Shown: piece after piece, positions 34,735-43,153 of the stretch
How positions within the stretch are numbered: position 1 is the first letter of the stretch
Layout of the letters: every line of letters begins with the position of its first letter
The notes under the pieces: model-generated
Databases searched by the model: none
Told to the model about the DNA's origin: nothing
What the model saw: the letters and a program-made list of their open reading frames with translations, nothing else
Translations under genes and position numbers: made by a program
Source: Symsagittifera roscoffensis
Lineage: Eukaryota > Xenacoelomorpha > Acoela > Convolutidae
Assembly (NCBI RefSeq): GCF_963678635.1
Contig: NC_087065.1
Location: 65,133,374 to 65,197,373 of the forward strand
Reading direction: 5' to 3'
Length of the DNA: 64,000 nt

Positions 34735-36636
34735 TCAAAACTGCTCCATGGTTTCTGTCTGTATCTCAGACGACGCTAAAGTCCCGTACGCCTTCTGCTT
34801 GAGGGTGGTGCCTTGCAACATTGTCTCCAGATAACCCTCCATGGCACTCTTGTCTTCCAGAGCTATCACATACCCTCTAGCCGAGTTTCGGTACTCCAAC
34901 ATCTCCATGTATCCACCGGCGGGTTCATCTATTGACACAGTCTCCGACACTGTCAGTCGGTTATACTCCACTGCTACTAGTTGTCCTGCGACACTTCCCT
35001 TTCCGTGATTCATGGGAGATGGCTTAAACTCTTTCATCGTGCTTTCTCTACATTGGCTAAGTATTTCCATTTCTAAGGTTGCTCCAGTCAGCGTGCGGTC
35101 ATTCCTTTTGGATTTATAACCTGTTGACTTTATTCCCGCCATGAGAATGGGTGGCACCATCGCTATATCAGTCAACATTTTATCGGTGCCAGGCAATTGA
35201 TAATCACCTTGTCCCAAATCCATGACCTCTTCGACTCGTTTCCTTTTCGCTGAATTGATAGCTTTCATCGATATCTCCGAATCCACCTTCGTCTTTCCTA
35301 CTCTCCTCGGCATCACTCTGCTGCCTAACTTCATTTTCATCGCGTTGATCTTATCAATCACCAATTTCGATCGCATCGTTCCTCTCCTGGTTCTTGACAG
35401 ATACACCACCTCTCCTTTATCGTCCTGCGGTGTCATCTTGATGGGAGAATTCGTTTCACTTTCATCAGTGGCTGAGTCAATCAACAACTCACTCAATCTC
35501 CCTTCACACTCATCAAGCTTGTCAAGGACTTTCCGCATCAAGGGTCGGTTGAGACCTGTTTTCAGAATGGACTGGGTCCCATAGCTCTGAACCACTGTCC
35601 AGACTTCTTCCATGAACGCCACTCTGTCCAATCTGCATCCCGTCCTACTTTCATGGTCTCTGTGATGTACTTCCCATTCTTCTTTGGGCAACGTTCCCAA
35701 GAAAGGTACTCTGGCTGAGCCCTCTAATTTTCTTCTTCTAGGCGATTCCATGAGGATTCTTTGTTCGTTATTTCTTGAATTGCCAGGAGAGCTGCTCTCC
35801 GGCAAATCCCGTTTCATTTCCATAAAGGCTGACGGAGGCTCCAGTGTCGAAATGCCTTCATCCGCTGGCTCAGTCGTCTCCAACGTATCCGCGTTATTCT
35901 CAAGATCACTGAAGATATTGAAATCCAGGCTGGACACTCCTCCTGTCGATGCCCTGTCGTGTTCCCCACCAGCTTGACTTGCATCTTGTTGCATGGGTTC
36001 TTCGGTTTGACGGCTTCCTCCCTGTCCGTCATATCCTTCTGACATATCCTTCTTTGAGCTCGAGGGTCCTTGCTTATCATAGTCGGTTCCTTCCAGAAAC
36101 TTCGGTATGATCAATGTACCGGCCGATCTATCTTCCTCTTCTCCATGGACCACTTTGATTTCCTCGCAGCCGAAGGGTGCTAGGAAGGTTCTCGTTCGCA
36201 GCGTCCCTACTACCGTCAACTCCGGTTTCACACTAGTCAGGATCAAGGAGGCCACAGGCAGTTCGGTCCTGCCTCTCATCTTCATAGGCGCTAAGACTAA
36301 TCCCGCCCATTCCTCATCAAATCTTCCAGGCTTAAAAGTCGCGGCGTTGCTTATTTGCCTTCTCGTCGCTTGATCCGTATAGGCAAATCGTGTGTACTGT
36401 AACACGGCGGCATTTCTCCCTATAAAGTATGTATCCATCGTTGCCACAAAATTCCCTATTCTCCTTTCATTGGTTTCGAATGCTCTCAACCTAGGAGTTT
36501 GTACAACGGAGACTGCTCCGAGCAACATCCTTCTTATCAGAGGGAATTCAGGAATTGCCTCCGGCAGCTTCTCGTAATCACCCCAGTCTTTCGTCTCTTC
36601 TCTCACTTTATGATATGCTGCAGTGAGACGAGGCAT
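34735..36636 (-). CDS. p5: 633-residue post-pol protein
   Basis: It starts at an ATG (MPRLTAAYHKVREE) that overlaps the end of p4 by 29 nt in the +1 frame and ends at a TGA overlapping the p6 open frame by 4 nt. The N-terminal 190 residues look globular (FVATMDTYFIGRNAAVLQYTRF, VASLILTSVKPELTVVGT). Then comes a long Ser/Glu/Gln-rich disordered stretch, then basic patches that could be nuclear-localisation signals (SPRRRKLEG, AKRKRVEEV). No known domain is recognised. Its uninterrupted length in an element with a broken pol suggests it is real coding sequence. Confidence 0.7.
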   Translation of the reverse strand: MPRLTAAYHKVREETKDWGDYEKLPEAIPEFPLIRRMLLGAVSVVQTPRLRAFETNERRIGNFVATMDTYFIGRNAAVLQYTRFAYTDQATRRQISNAATFKPGRFDEEWAGLVLAPMKMRGRTELPVASLILTSVKPELTVVGTLRTRTFLAPFGCEEIKVVHGEEEDRSAGTLIIPKFLEGTDYDKQGPSSSKKDMSEGYDGQGGSRQTEEPMQQDASQAGGEHDRASTGGVSSLDFNIFSDLENNADTLETTEPADEGISTLEPPSAFMEMKRDLPESSSPGNSRNNEQRILMESPRRRKLEGSARVPFLGTLPKEEWEVHHRDHESRTGCRLDRVAFMEEVWTVVQSYGTQSILKTGLNRPLMRKVLDKLDECEGRLSELLIDSATDESETNSPIKMTPQDDKGEVVYLSRTRRGTMRSKLVIDKINAMKMKLGSRVMPRRVGKTKVDSEISMKAINSAKRKRVEEVMDLGQGDYQLPGTDKMLTDIAMVPPILMAGIKSTGYKSKRNDRTLTGATLEMEILSQCRESTMKEFKPSPMNHGKGSVAGQLVAVEYNRLTVSETVSIDEPAGGYMEMLEYRNSARGYVIALEDKSAMEGYLETMLQGTTLKQKAYGTLASSEIQTETMEQF

Positions 36637-37201
36637 AGGGTCTCAGATTCCAAAGCTTCGGAAACACCTCGATGTGTCCTCTTTCTACTTCTCCCATGCA
36701 ATCACGGAAGTGATCGTCAAAATTGATGACTGTCATCTCTGGCTCTGATATTTTCGCAAGTAACAGATCTTCACTCATGAGCTCCCGCAATGTGTGCTCC
36801 TCACGCCAGTTCAGTGCACTACCGTCCACTGCTGATATGAGGTTCAGGTGCACCACCGACCTCCTATACGCCTCCACCTTAACGTCAGGGAACGCAAACG
36901 TGACTGCTGGTCCATAGATCACTGTCACAAACTCCGTGACTCCTCTGATCAGTGCTAAGGGATCGGTTCTCATAGCCAAGCTCAGATCGGATACCAGGGG
37001 CATGCCTCCAACATGTCGTCTAACATCTTCTTCTCTTTCGATAGTCTCATCTTCTCCCGTTCCAAAGCGATTTTGTTGTAAGAAATATTGGATAAGAGTG
37101 TGTCTCAGGTCTCTTATCTTATTCCCCGAGTCCGTGGATTTCTTCATATCTAAATTCCTCACTCTCTCTCTCATCTGCTCTGGACAACGTGTCAATTTCA
37201 T
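36608..37201 (-). CDS. p4: 197-residue post-pol protein
   Basis: The ATG at 37201 (MKLTRCPEQMRERVRN) lies 9 nt after the p3 stop and in the same frame, so p3 and p4 could once have been one protein split by a TAG. Middle part: LIRGVTEFVTVIYGPAVTFAFPDVKVEAYRR, likely beta-strand-rich. No recognised family, no membrane segment. Its end overlaps p5. Confidence 0.6.
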   Translation of the reverse strand: MKLTRCPEQMRERVRNLDMKKSTDSGNKIRDLRHTLIQYFLQQNRFGTGEDETIEREEDVRRHVGGMPLVSDLSLAMRTDPLALIRGVTEFVTVIYGPAVTFAFPDVKVEAYRRSVVHLNLISAVDGSALNWREEHTLRELMSEDLLLAKISEPEMTVINFDDHFRDCMGEVERGHIEVFPKLWNLRPYASSHCSIS

Positions 37202-37210
37202 TAGTCCTCC

Positions 37211-37540
37211 CTAGTTTCCGTGGGTAATCGCAATCAGTGTTAGAAGCCCATCTAACCGCAGGTTCTGGATTCCTTCGGTGAGCAGCATCGCCGGTCCTTT
37301 CACGAAACTCTCTGCTCCAAACGTCACGAACAAGGCTAGTAGTTCCACTATTGAAACTTCCACTTCTGCTTGGAGGAATTCCTTAATCAAGTAATGAGAG
37401 ACTTTCGGGTAGACTTTTGCCAAGAAGGACGCGGTCCATCCGGCTCCCAACCCTTCCAGCATGCTGTCTGTCCGTTCAAAGCCTTCCTGTCCCTTCACTT
37501 CCTGGGTCCAGAAGGTTTCCAGGGTAATTTTCTTCGGCAT
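37211..37540 (-). CDS. p3: 109-residue post-pol protein
   Basis: It starts at an ATG (MPKKITLETFW) inside the 3' end of p2, a 65-nt overlap in the +1 frame, and ends in TAG, directly followed by GGA GGA CTA ATG of p4. The sequence is moderately hydrophobic (VSIVELLALFVTF) but lacks a convincing transmembrane span. It may be the N-terminal part of a p3-p4 protein or a frameshift extension of p2. Confidence 0.5.
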   Translation of the reverse strand: MPKKITLETFWTQEVKGQEGFERTDSMLEGLGAGWTASFLAKVYPKVSHYLIKEFLQAEVEVSIVELLALFVTFGAESFVKGPAMLLTEGIQNLRLDGLLTLIAITHGN

Positions 37541-40289
37541 TTTCCGCCAGGTTCACCTCCTTTAACAAGTAGGCATGGATCTTCGTGATCATCACAGGTC
37601 CTTGCTCAAAAGCAACTGCATCCAATGCCGCTACTCGAGGATTTAGGTGTAGCCACTGGTTGGCCTCCGGCTTGGTTCTCAAAACCATCGCCTCCAAATG
37701 AGCTCTAGTCTCTAGTGAATTCTTCCTTCTTGTGTTCTCACCTGTCACTTCCATTGCTCGGAACCATAAGTCGTTGGACATCGCTGCGACCACTCGATGG
37801 TCGTCGTCTATTCCCGGTTTCAGTTTGAGCTGTCGACTGAAATTGGACAGTTCCAACCCCAGCACCTCGTCCAACACTAACATGTGCAGCGCATGGTCCT
37901 TGAATCCTCTCATCGCGTTCGAGATATCTGACCACACTGCAGGTAGTTCAGCCCTGAGTAGCCTCAGGTTCTCCATCTCTATCATGCGATTTGGGGCTGA
38001 TATGATCACATCATATTTTCTTTCCGAAAGCAAGGTCACAATCGCATACACAAATTTCAGTCCATCCGGGAGATGTGCATACCCCGGGGACAACGCGAAT
38101 ACTACTCTCGGTGTCACTTTGGTGAACGACCCCTCCTTCGTCGCATCCACCACTTCACCCATCGACTCAAGGATATCTTTTATCGCTGGCCACACAGCAT
38201 TCTCTGCCGTTTTAGGATCTCTGAGTCTGCTCAGAAAACCTCTACTGTATAGATGGTCATTGATGCCAGCAAACACGATCGTAATTGGGTTCATGTCCGT
38301 CTGTCTTTGTACCCCTATAGCCATAGATACCGATTGCAGTAGGTCCAGATCGACCGCTGCCAACATTATGACGTCCGGCCAAAACAGAGACTTGGAGGTA
38401 TACACGAACTCTGAATTCGCTACTATCATGATCTTGGCCTTCCTCATTTCTGCTTTGTCATAGGCGGCGAAAATGGTCTCATCTTTCTTTATCGCTTTCA
38501 ACCCGCCGTATCTTTGGACATCACCATCTTGATTCACTAGTTTCGGGTATATTCTCTCCTTTACATGACCTGGGGGTGAGCTCACTTGCCTGAACATCTT
38601 CACATGTTGTCCGATCGGCGCCCTTGTCACTAGAAATCTTCCAGGTCTCTCTTCTCGATTCCCTTCATCATGATTCAATCTCACATCTTGTAATGGTCTC
38701 GCGTTCACTGATCCCATTGTGTTGCTAGAGGGCAGTCCCTCTAGGTCAGCAAACCTCAAGGCCGTCGTGGAGCTGAAATTTATGCTAGCGGCTATCAACC
38801 AGTCTACGCCGGTTATCGAGTACAGTCTGCTGACGGATAGCGTCGCTCTATTCAGCATCCTCCTTGCATCTTCGATGAAGCTTACCCTCTGGAGATCCAG
38901 CTTCATTAGTTCGTCTTTGTATACATGCCAGGGAGATGGTATGGGTCTTGACCACATCAACGAGCCTCTGCCCGGGCGTCTCTCCTCTCGACTGATACTT
39001 GTCGTCTCCGATCTCGTGTCCGATCTAGACGTGCTGGCTGTCTCTTCATTTGGGTTGACAGGTCCTACTCTTCTCCTAGGATGGATGGTCCTCCTCATCG
39101 GCGCTTCTCCCAATCGATCCTGTACGTCTGTCCTTAGACCTGGTTCGCTGGAGCTCTGTTGTCTGTAGTTCGTGACGGCCGGGACCATCCCCAAGCGTGT
39201 TTTCAGGCTAGGAGGCACAAAGGTGGTAATCACCGCGTCATTCGCTGTTCCTTCTTCCTTCAGCACTCCTGTGTCAAAGAGTTCCGCCTTTAGTTCATCC
39301 AACCTCTCTTGGAAGACTCGATTCAACCAAGCCTGTCCTTCGATACTATCGAAGTGGATGCCGTCCGTGGTCAGTCTGGCCTGATCCATAGCTCTCAACT
39401 CATGTTCGATGTCCATGAGGATCATTCTTCCGGCATTCCGACTTGCGAGATTCCTCAAAATATTGTTCCACCTGACCACTCCTTTGTTGTGCCTACTCCC
39501 TGATGCTGTCAAGCTTCTTGTATTCATAGGCTCAGTGCAAACTGTCAGTACCGCGCAGTTGAACTTCTGCCAGAGAGTAGTGAACAAGCACACCATCATC
39601 GATTCCCATAGTGCTTCCTGCTCATCCGAAGCTCTGGAGATGTCATTAGTTCCAACCAGGATCATCACATTGGGGATCCTCCCTGGATTCATTAGTTCCA
39701 CCATTCGATATAACTGGGCTATCGTCGCGCCTCCGAAGGCCATCACCGTGGTGACCCAAGAGGTCCTCAAATTCGATATTACTCTGACCAAGCTGTCTCC
39801 CAGTATCAAATGTGATTTCCCCAGTGGCGATTGTTGCAGGTTTACTGCCGGGTTCCAAGTCGCTCGATTGAAGCAAGCTCTCGGATCTGTCTCTGGAACT
39901 CCCGTAAAATTATATCTCAATTGATTGTTCTTTTGTCCGTCTATTACACGTGACACTTTCTTCGCTGGCATCCTCTGTATTCTTCTCTCTGGGGCCTTCG
40001 AGCTCCCCATGAGTGGCGTCATGTCACTTATCCCCTGTCTGATCACGGTCTGGGAGAGTCGTACTCTGCCCGTGTCGTCGATCCTTCCATAGGGTGCAGT
40101 CACCCCGGAACCTGGCGCATTCTTGTTGGCGACCAGTCGTCCAGCTGTCTCTATCAGCTTCCTCACCGTTTGTTCCACGACAGGGTCAGCCAAGGTGTCA
40201 CTAGGGTCCGGGATTGTCACTCGATCTTTCGCTGTCGGGAGCCGTGTCTCCGTTGTCTGACTCATTTTTCGAGGCGTCAAGAGCTCCAT
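37476..40289 (-). CDS. p2: SGNH/GDSL-type hydrolase protein, 937 residues
   Basis: An SGNH hydrolase domain spans residues about 158-335. Block I is LILGDSL with nucleophile Ser166. The block II Gly lies in AFGGATI (186-187). Block III is VGTND with Asn215. Block V is DGIH with Asp309 and His312. All catalytic and oxyanion-hole residues of the superfamily are thus present, implying an active esterase, lipase or deacetylase whose substrate is unknown. A Ser/Arg-rich linker follows (about 380-445). A second region at 615-690 (IMIVANSEFVY ... PITIVFAGINDHL) looks like a degenerate SGNH fold without the Ser. The start is the ATG at 40289, overlapping p1; a second ATG is 8 codons on. No signal peptide seen. 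Confidence 0.75.
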   Translation of the reverse strand: MELLTPRKMSQTTETRLPTAKDRVTIPDPSDTLADPVVEQTVRKLIETAGRLVANKNAPGSGVTAPYGRIDDTGRVRLSQTVIRQGISDMTPLMGSSKAPERRIQRMPAKKVSRVIDGQKNNQLRYNFTGVPETDPRACFNRATWNPAVNLQQSPLGKSHLILGDSLVRVISNLRTSWVTTVMAFGGATIAQLYRMVELMNPGRIPNVMILVGTNDISRASDEQEALWESMMVCLFTTLWQKFNCAVLTVCTEPMNTRSLTASGSRHNKGVVRWNNILRNLASRNAGRMILMDIEHELRAMDQARLTTDGIHFDSIEGQAWLNRVFQERLDELKAELFDTGVLKEEGTANDAVITTFVPPSLKTRLGMVPAVTNYRQQSSSEPGLRTDVQDRLGEAPMRRTIHPRRRVGPVNPNEETASTSRSDTRSETTSISREERRPGRGSLMWSRPIPSPWHVYKDELMKLDLQRVSFIEDARRMLNRATLSVSRLYSITGVDWLIAASINFSSTTALRFADLEGLPSSNTMGSVNARPLQDVRLNHDEGNREERPGRFLVTRAPIGQHVKMFRQVSSPPGHVKERIYPKLVNQDGDVQRYGGLKAIKKDETIFAAYDKAEMRKAKIMIVANSEFVYTSKSLFWPDVIMLAAVDLDLLQSVSMAIGVQRQTDMNPITIVFAGINDHLYSRGFLSRLRDPKTAENAVWPAIKDILESMGEVVDATKEGSFTKVTPRVVFALSPGYAHLPDGLKFVYAIVTLLSERKYDVIISAPNRMIEMENLRLLRAELPAVWSDISNAMRGFKDHALHMLVLDEVLGLELSNFSRQLKLKPGIDDDHRVVAAMSNDLWFRAMEVTGENTRRKNSLETRAHLEAMVLRTKPEANQWLHLNPRVAALDAVAFEQGPVMITKIHAYLLKEVNLAENAEENYPGNLLDPGSEGTGRL

Positions 40290-41028
40290 CGGGGACTGCC
40301 CACGACGCCACTGTCCATCGGGGACTGCCCACTTTCTCCACGGCCGTTGTCAACGCCATCCATTCCGATCGCTCCTTGTAGTCCTGCCTCAAGCGCTCAA
40401 TTTCTTGACCCTGCTTTTTGTTGCAACCTTCGAACAATTTTTTCCACATTTCCCAATCTTCCTCCGTAATGAGCATTGTTTTGGTCACGTCGTCCAGCTC
40501 CCTTTTCGTCCTTTCCAGTTCATCCTTCATCCCATCCAGATCTTGCATGGTTTGGTTCGTCTGAACCTTTTGTCCTACTTTCGCCCACTTTGGTGGCACA
40601 GCTGCTCTCAGTGGTGAACCAGACGAGGCAGCCTCGCTGTTCATCTCTTGATGCATTCTCGTCAGCCCAGGTTTGGGCTTGGAGGGCATAGGCATTTCAC
40701 CTGGTTGGTAAGTCCTAGAACTTCCCAATCCAGGTTCACTCGCCAAGTCACTCCCTGAGAGAGCCCCGTTTCTCCACCTCATCACTCTCATGTTCGGGCG
40801 GTCTAGTACTCCCCTCTCTCCATATGCTGCCATCAACAGGACTTCCGTGGGGCGGTCCCCACGGTTGTCATGCCCCAAGATGTTAATCAGGGCAGTCATT
40901 AACATGACTACCTCTGGGTCCTCCAGAGCAAAGTCTCGATCCATCAGCCGACGATAGATCGCATCTATCATCGGTACTACATATGCCTCTGCCAGGTCCA
41001 TCAATTCATCCAAGTTGAAATTATCCAT
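40201..41028 (-). CDS. p1: acidic coiled-coil post-pol protein
   Basis: The first ATG (MDNFNLDELMDLAEAY) is at 41028; the frame is open 11 codons further upstream without another ATG. The N-terminus is helical (AIYRRLMDRDFALEDPEVVMLMTALI) and is conserved in element I at 16381-16557. A Pro/Ser-rich middle follows, then a coiled coil (DGMKDELERTKRELDDVTKTM ... EIERLRQDYKER). The last 30 residues are Ser/Asp-rich and read through a 26-bp tandem duplication; without it p1 would stop about 10 nt after the p2 start codon. Possibly a Gag-like or assembly protein; function unknown. Confidence 0.6.
   Translation of the reverse strand: MDNFNLDELMDLAEAYVVPMIDAIYRRLMDRDFALEDPEVVMLMTALINILGHDNRGDRPTEVLLMAAYGERGVLDRPNMRVMRWRNGALSGSDLASEPGLGSSRTYQPGEMPMPSKPKPGLTRMHQEMNSEAASSGSPLRAAVPPKWAKVGQKVQTNQTMQDLDGMKDELERTKRELDDVTKTMLITEEDWEMWKKLFEGCNKKQGQEIERLRQDYKERSEWMALTTAVEKVGSPRWTVASWAVPDGALDASKNESDNGDTAPDSERSSDNPGP
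40287..40333. repeat. 26-bp tandem duplication at the p1/p2 junction
   Basis: 'tccatcggggactgcccac' occurs at 40288 and again at 40314. A 26-bp duplication shifts frame, so it changes how p1 and p2 overlap. It looks recent because the copies are identical over the core. Confidence 0.85.
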
Positions 41029-41421
41029 TCTGTTCTTCAAGCTCGATTCGATTTGATTCAAAGATTTGACTCAAGTGAGTAATTAAATGATCAATCAGGA
41101 TCTAGAAAAGAATTCACAAATATCACACTTGTCAGTTTCACCTTAACAGATATCGTTAAAATTTGCTTAAAAACAGTTCAGATAAAAAGATGTTTATCCT
41201 AAAATTTATTAAAATCAATCGGTCTCTAAAATTTTGGAATTTGACCTAAGATTGGACAGTCCAAACTTTGGATCTATTCCTAAGATCGTCATTCAATTGT
41301 TCATGGTCACTAACTCCTTCTTACCCAAGAGCTTAATAACATAACACATAACATAACATAACACACATATCACACATTACATACAACTTAGTCTTTAGCC
41401 TAACACCCTCTCGCACGTCAC
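41029..41421 (-). other. Pol-p1 spacer of element II
   Basis: AT-rich noncoding DNA with a run of 'aacataacac'-type short repeats near 41335-41385. No coding frame. It occupies the same place as the direct-repeat spacer in element I, so it may hold a promoter, splice or translation signal for p1-p6; none is recognisable to me. Confidence 0.55.
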
Positions 41422-41463
41422 TCAGCCTATACTTAAGTAATATTTTTTATGTAAATATACTTG
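41422..41463 (-). pseudogene. Remnant of macro-domain C-terminus, element II
   Basis: The minus strand reads YLHKKYYLSIG followed by TGA. Element I ends its macro extension with RLHKKYYLSIA and a stop. So element II kept the last codons and lost the rest by deletion between about 41465 and 41510. Confidence 0.75.
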
Positions 41464-41483
41464 TATATTAGTATCAGAGAATA

Positions 41484-43041
41484 TCACGTGTACAAGCGCG
41501 TACAATTCCCGAGGATGCAGTCGTCTTCCTCCACTATCTTCTTCAGATCTATCCTATCCACTACAAAGTCGTCACCGTAAGGATTATATTTCTTTCTTGT
41601 TCTTGTCCCGTCCTTCTGAAGAGTCTGTATCGTGAACGGAAGATCAGGTTCCAAGTTCTTGGGAACCTCTATCTGTTCGGGATCCTGCCAATCCTCCTCT
41701 GCGTAGGGTAAGGTTTCATCGTCCGCTCCGATCACCTCGTTTGGATCCAGGTCCAGCGGTGTATCCGTTCCTTCCTCCATGACTTCGTTTCCATCGTTCT
41801 TCTCCCTGGTGCCCTTTTCGTTGACCTCACAAGCAGGATCCATCATTAGATAATCCCCTTCTTCCATGTCTGCAGGTATACACCAGTCTTCATTCGATGG
41901 ATTGTGTGGCTTAATGTTCTCGTAGTGGGCGGCTCGGCCAGTGCTCAGTCTATAAAAGCGTCCCTCCTGGTGCACTTCTGTAATCATGAAGGGTCCCCTC
42001 CCTTTTTTTGAGGAGCTTTTTCGTCCCTTTCGGTGGTATAACGTTCTGAAATGCCCATACGTAGTCTCCCACCGAGTAAGCTTTTGCACCAGCTGCTTTC
42101 TTGTCGAATCTTTTCCTCTGCCTTGCCTGTGATTGCTGAGTATTTCGTGTACACAAATCGTTCAACTCCTGTTGACGTCTGATCACATCCCTCACGTAAA
42201 CCTGTGGAGACGTTTTTTTTCCCTCATATTCTGGGTAGAAAAAGGTTAAGGGTAAAGACTTTTCGTGTCCAGTTAGCATCATGTGTGGACTGACTCCCGT
42301 GGTAGAGTGTTGCGTGCTGTTATATGCTCCCATCACCTGCGGAAGGTATCAGTCCCAATCGGTCATGTACCTGGAACAATATACTCTCAGCATCGACACC
42401 AACGTCCTATTCTGTCTTTCCACTAAGCCATTCGTCTGGGGGTGGTATGTCGTGGAGTGAGCCTGAGCAACCTGTGAGCGTCTCATAAGCTCTTTCGTGA
42501 GCTCTCCTACGAAATCTGTTCCATTATCTGATTGAAACGTCATCGGACAACCATGTCTCGCTATCCACGTATTGATCAGGTGGTCGCATGTCTCTTCCGC
42601 CGAGGCAGTTATGCAGGACACGGCCTCTGCATACTTCGTAAAATGATCTATCATGACCAACACCTGATTATAACCACTGTCTGTCATGCATATCTTTTGG
42701 TGATCTATCTGTACCACCTCGTTGAATTCAGACGACTCGATCGATTGTAAAGGAAATCGCAACTTCCTTGGATCCTTGACCTGTTGGCATGACAGACATG
42801 CTGTTACCCACTTCTCGCATGCTTTTTTCATTCCAGGCCACTCAAAGCGCTTCAGGATTCTCTGATATACTTTATCGATCCCCTGATGGCCCATCTGATC
42901 ATGCGACCTGAATAATAGTTCTGTCTGATAGAGTTGCGGTAACACTATCGCGTTATACTTGTATAGGACTCTGACTTCCTCTCTTCTTTTGCAAGCCACA
43001 ATCCCGTCTTTGTTCAAATATAATCTCCCTTCCTTCTGCAT
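41484..43041 (-). pseudogene. Integrase, element II
   Basis: The HHCC domain (SHDQMGHQG ... CLSCQQ) and core Asp (VVQIDHQKI), Asp (FQSDNGTDFVG) and Glu (TNGLVERQNRTL) are all present in the 42349-43041 frame. After a stop near 42349 and a frameshift near 42000 the C-terminal part continues: STTGVSPHMMLTGHE, the GPY/F-like 'GPFMITEVHQEGRFYRL', and an acidic tail to DDFVVDRIDLKKIVEE. It integrates element cDNA in this family. Two breaks make this copy defective. Confidence 0.88.
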
Positions 43042-43153
43042 GAAGTACTGTCTCAGGATGCGATAACTATCTTCCTCGAGGTCCCTTTATTCGGAGAACC
43101 AATCTCGATCCACCTTTTCAGGTTGCTTGTCATGCGATCATTTCTCTGCGCCC

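Noticed and set aside
34735-34740. Slippery-site frameshift joining p5 to p6 at 'gttttga'
   Set aside because: The heptamer does not fit the X-XXY-YYZ pattern and p6 has an ATG 40 nt downstream, so reinitiation or separate translation is equally possible.
37195-37565. Shine-Dalgarno-like AAAGGAGGTGA and GGGAGG before p3 and p4
   Set aside because: The host is eukaryotic. AAAGGAGGTG simply encodes Lys-Glu-Val in p2, and the spacing to the p3 ATG is wrong. Treated as chance.
28583-40691. Numerous plus-strand frames of 60-240 codons opposite p1-p6
   Set aside because: They are antisense shadows of the minus-strand genes, Ser/Leu-rich, without domains, and stop where the sense genes' codon pattern changes.
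41061-41490. Element II pol ending normally in a short tail CILGNCTRLYT
   Set aside because: Those residues are out-of-frame sequence at a deletion scar; the true family ending (HKKYYLSI-stop) lies just downstream.
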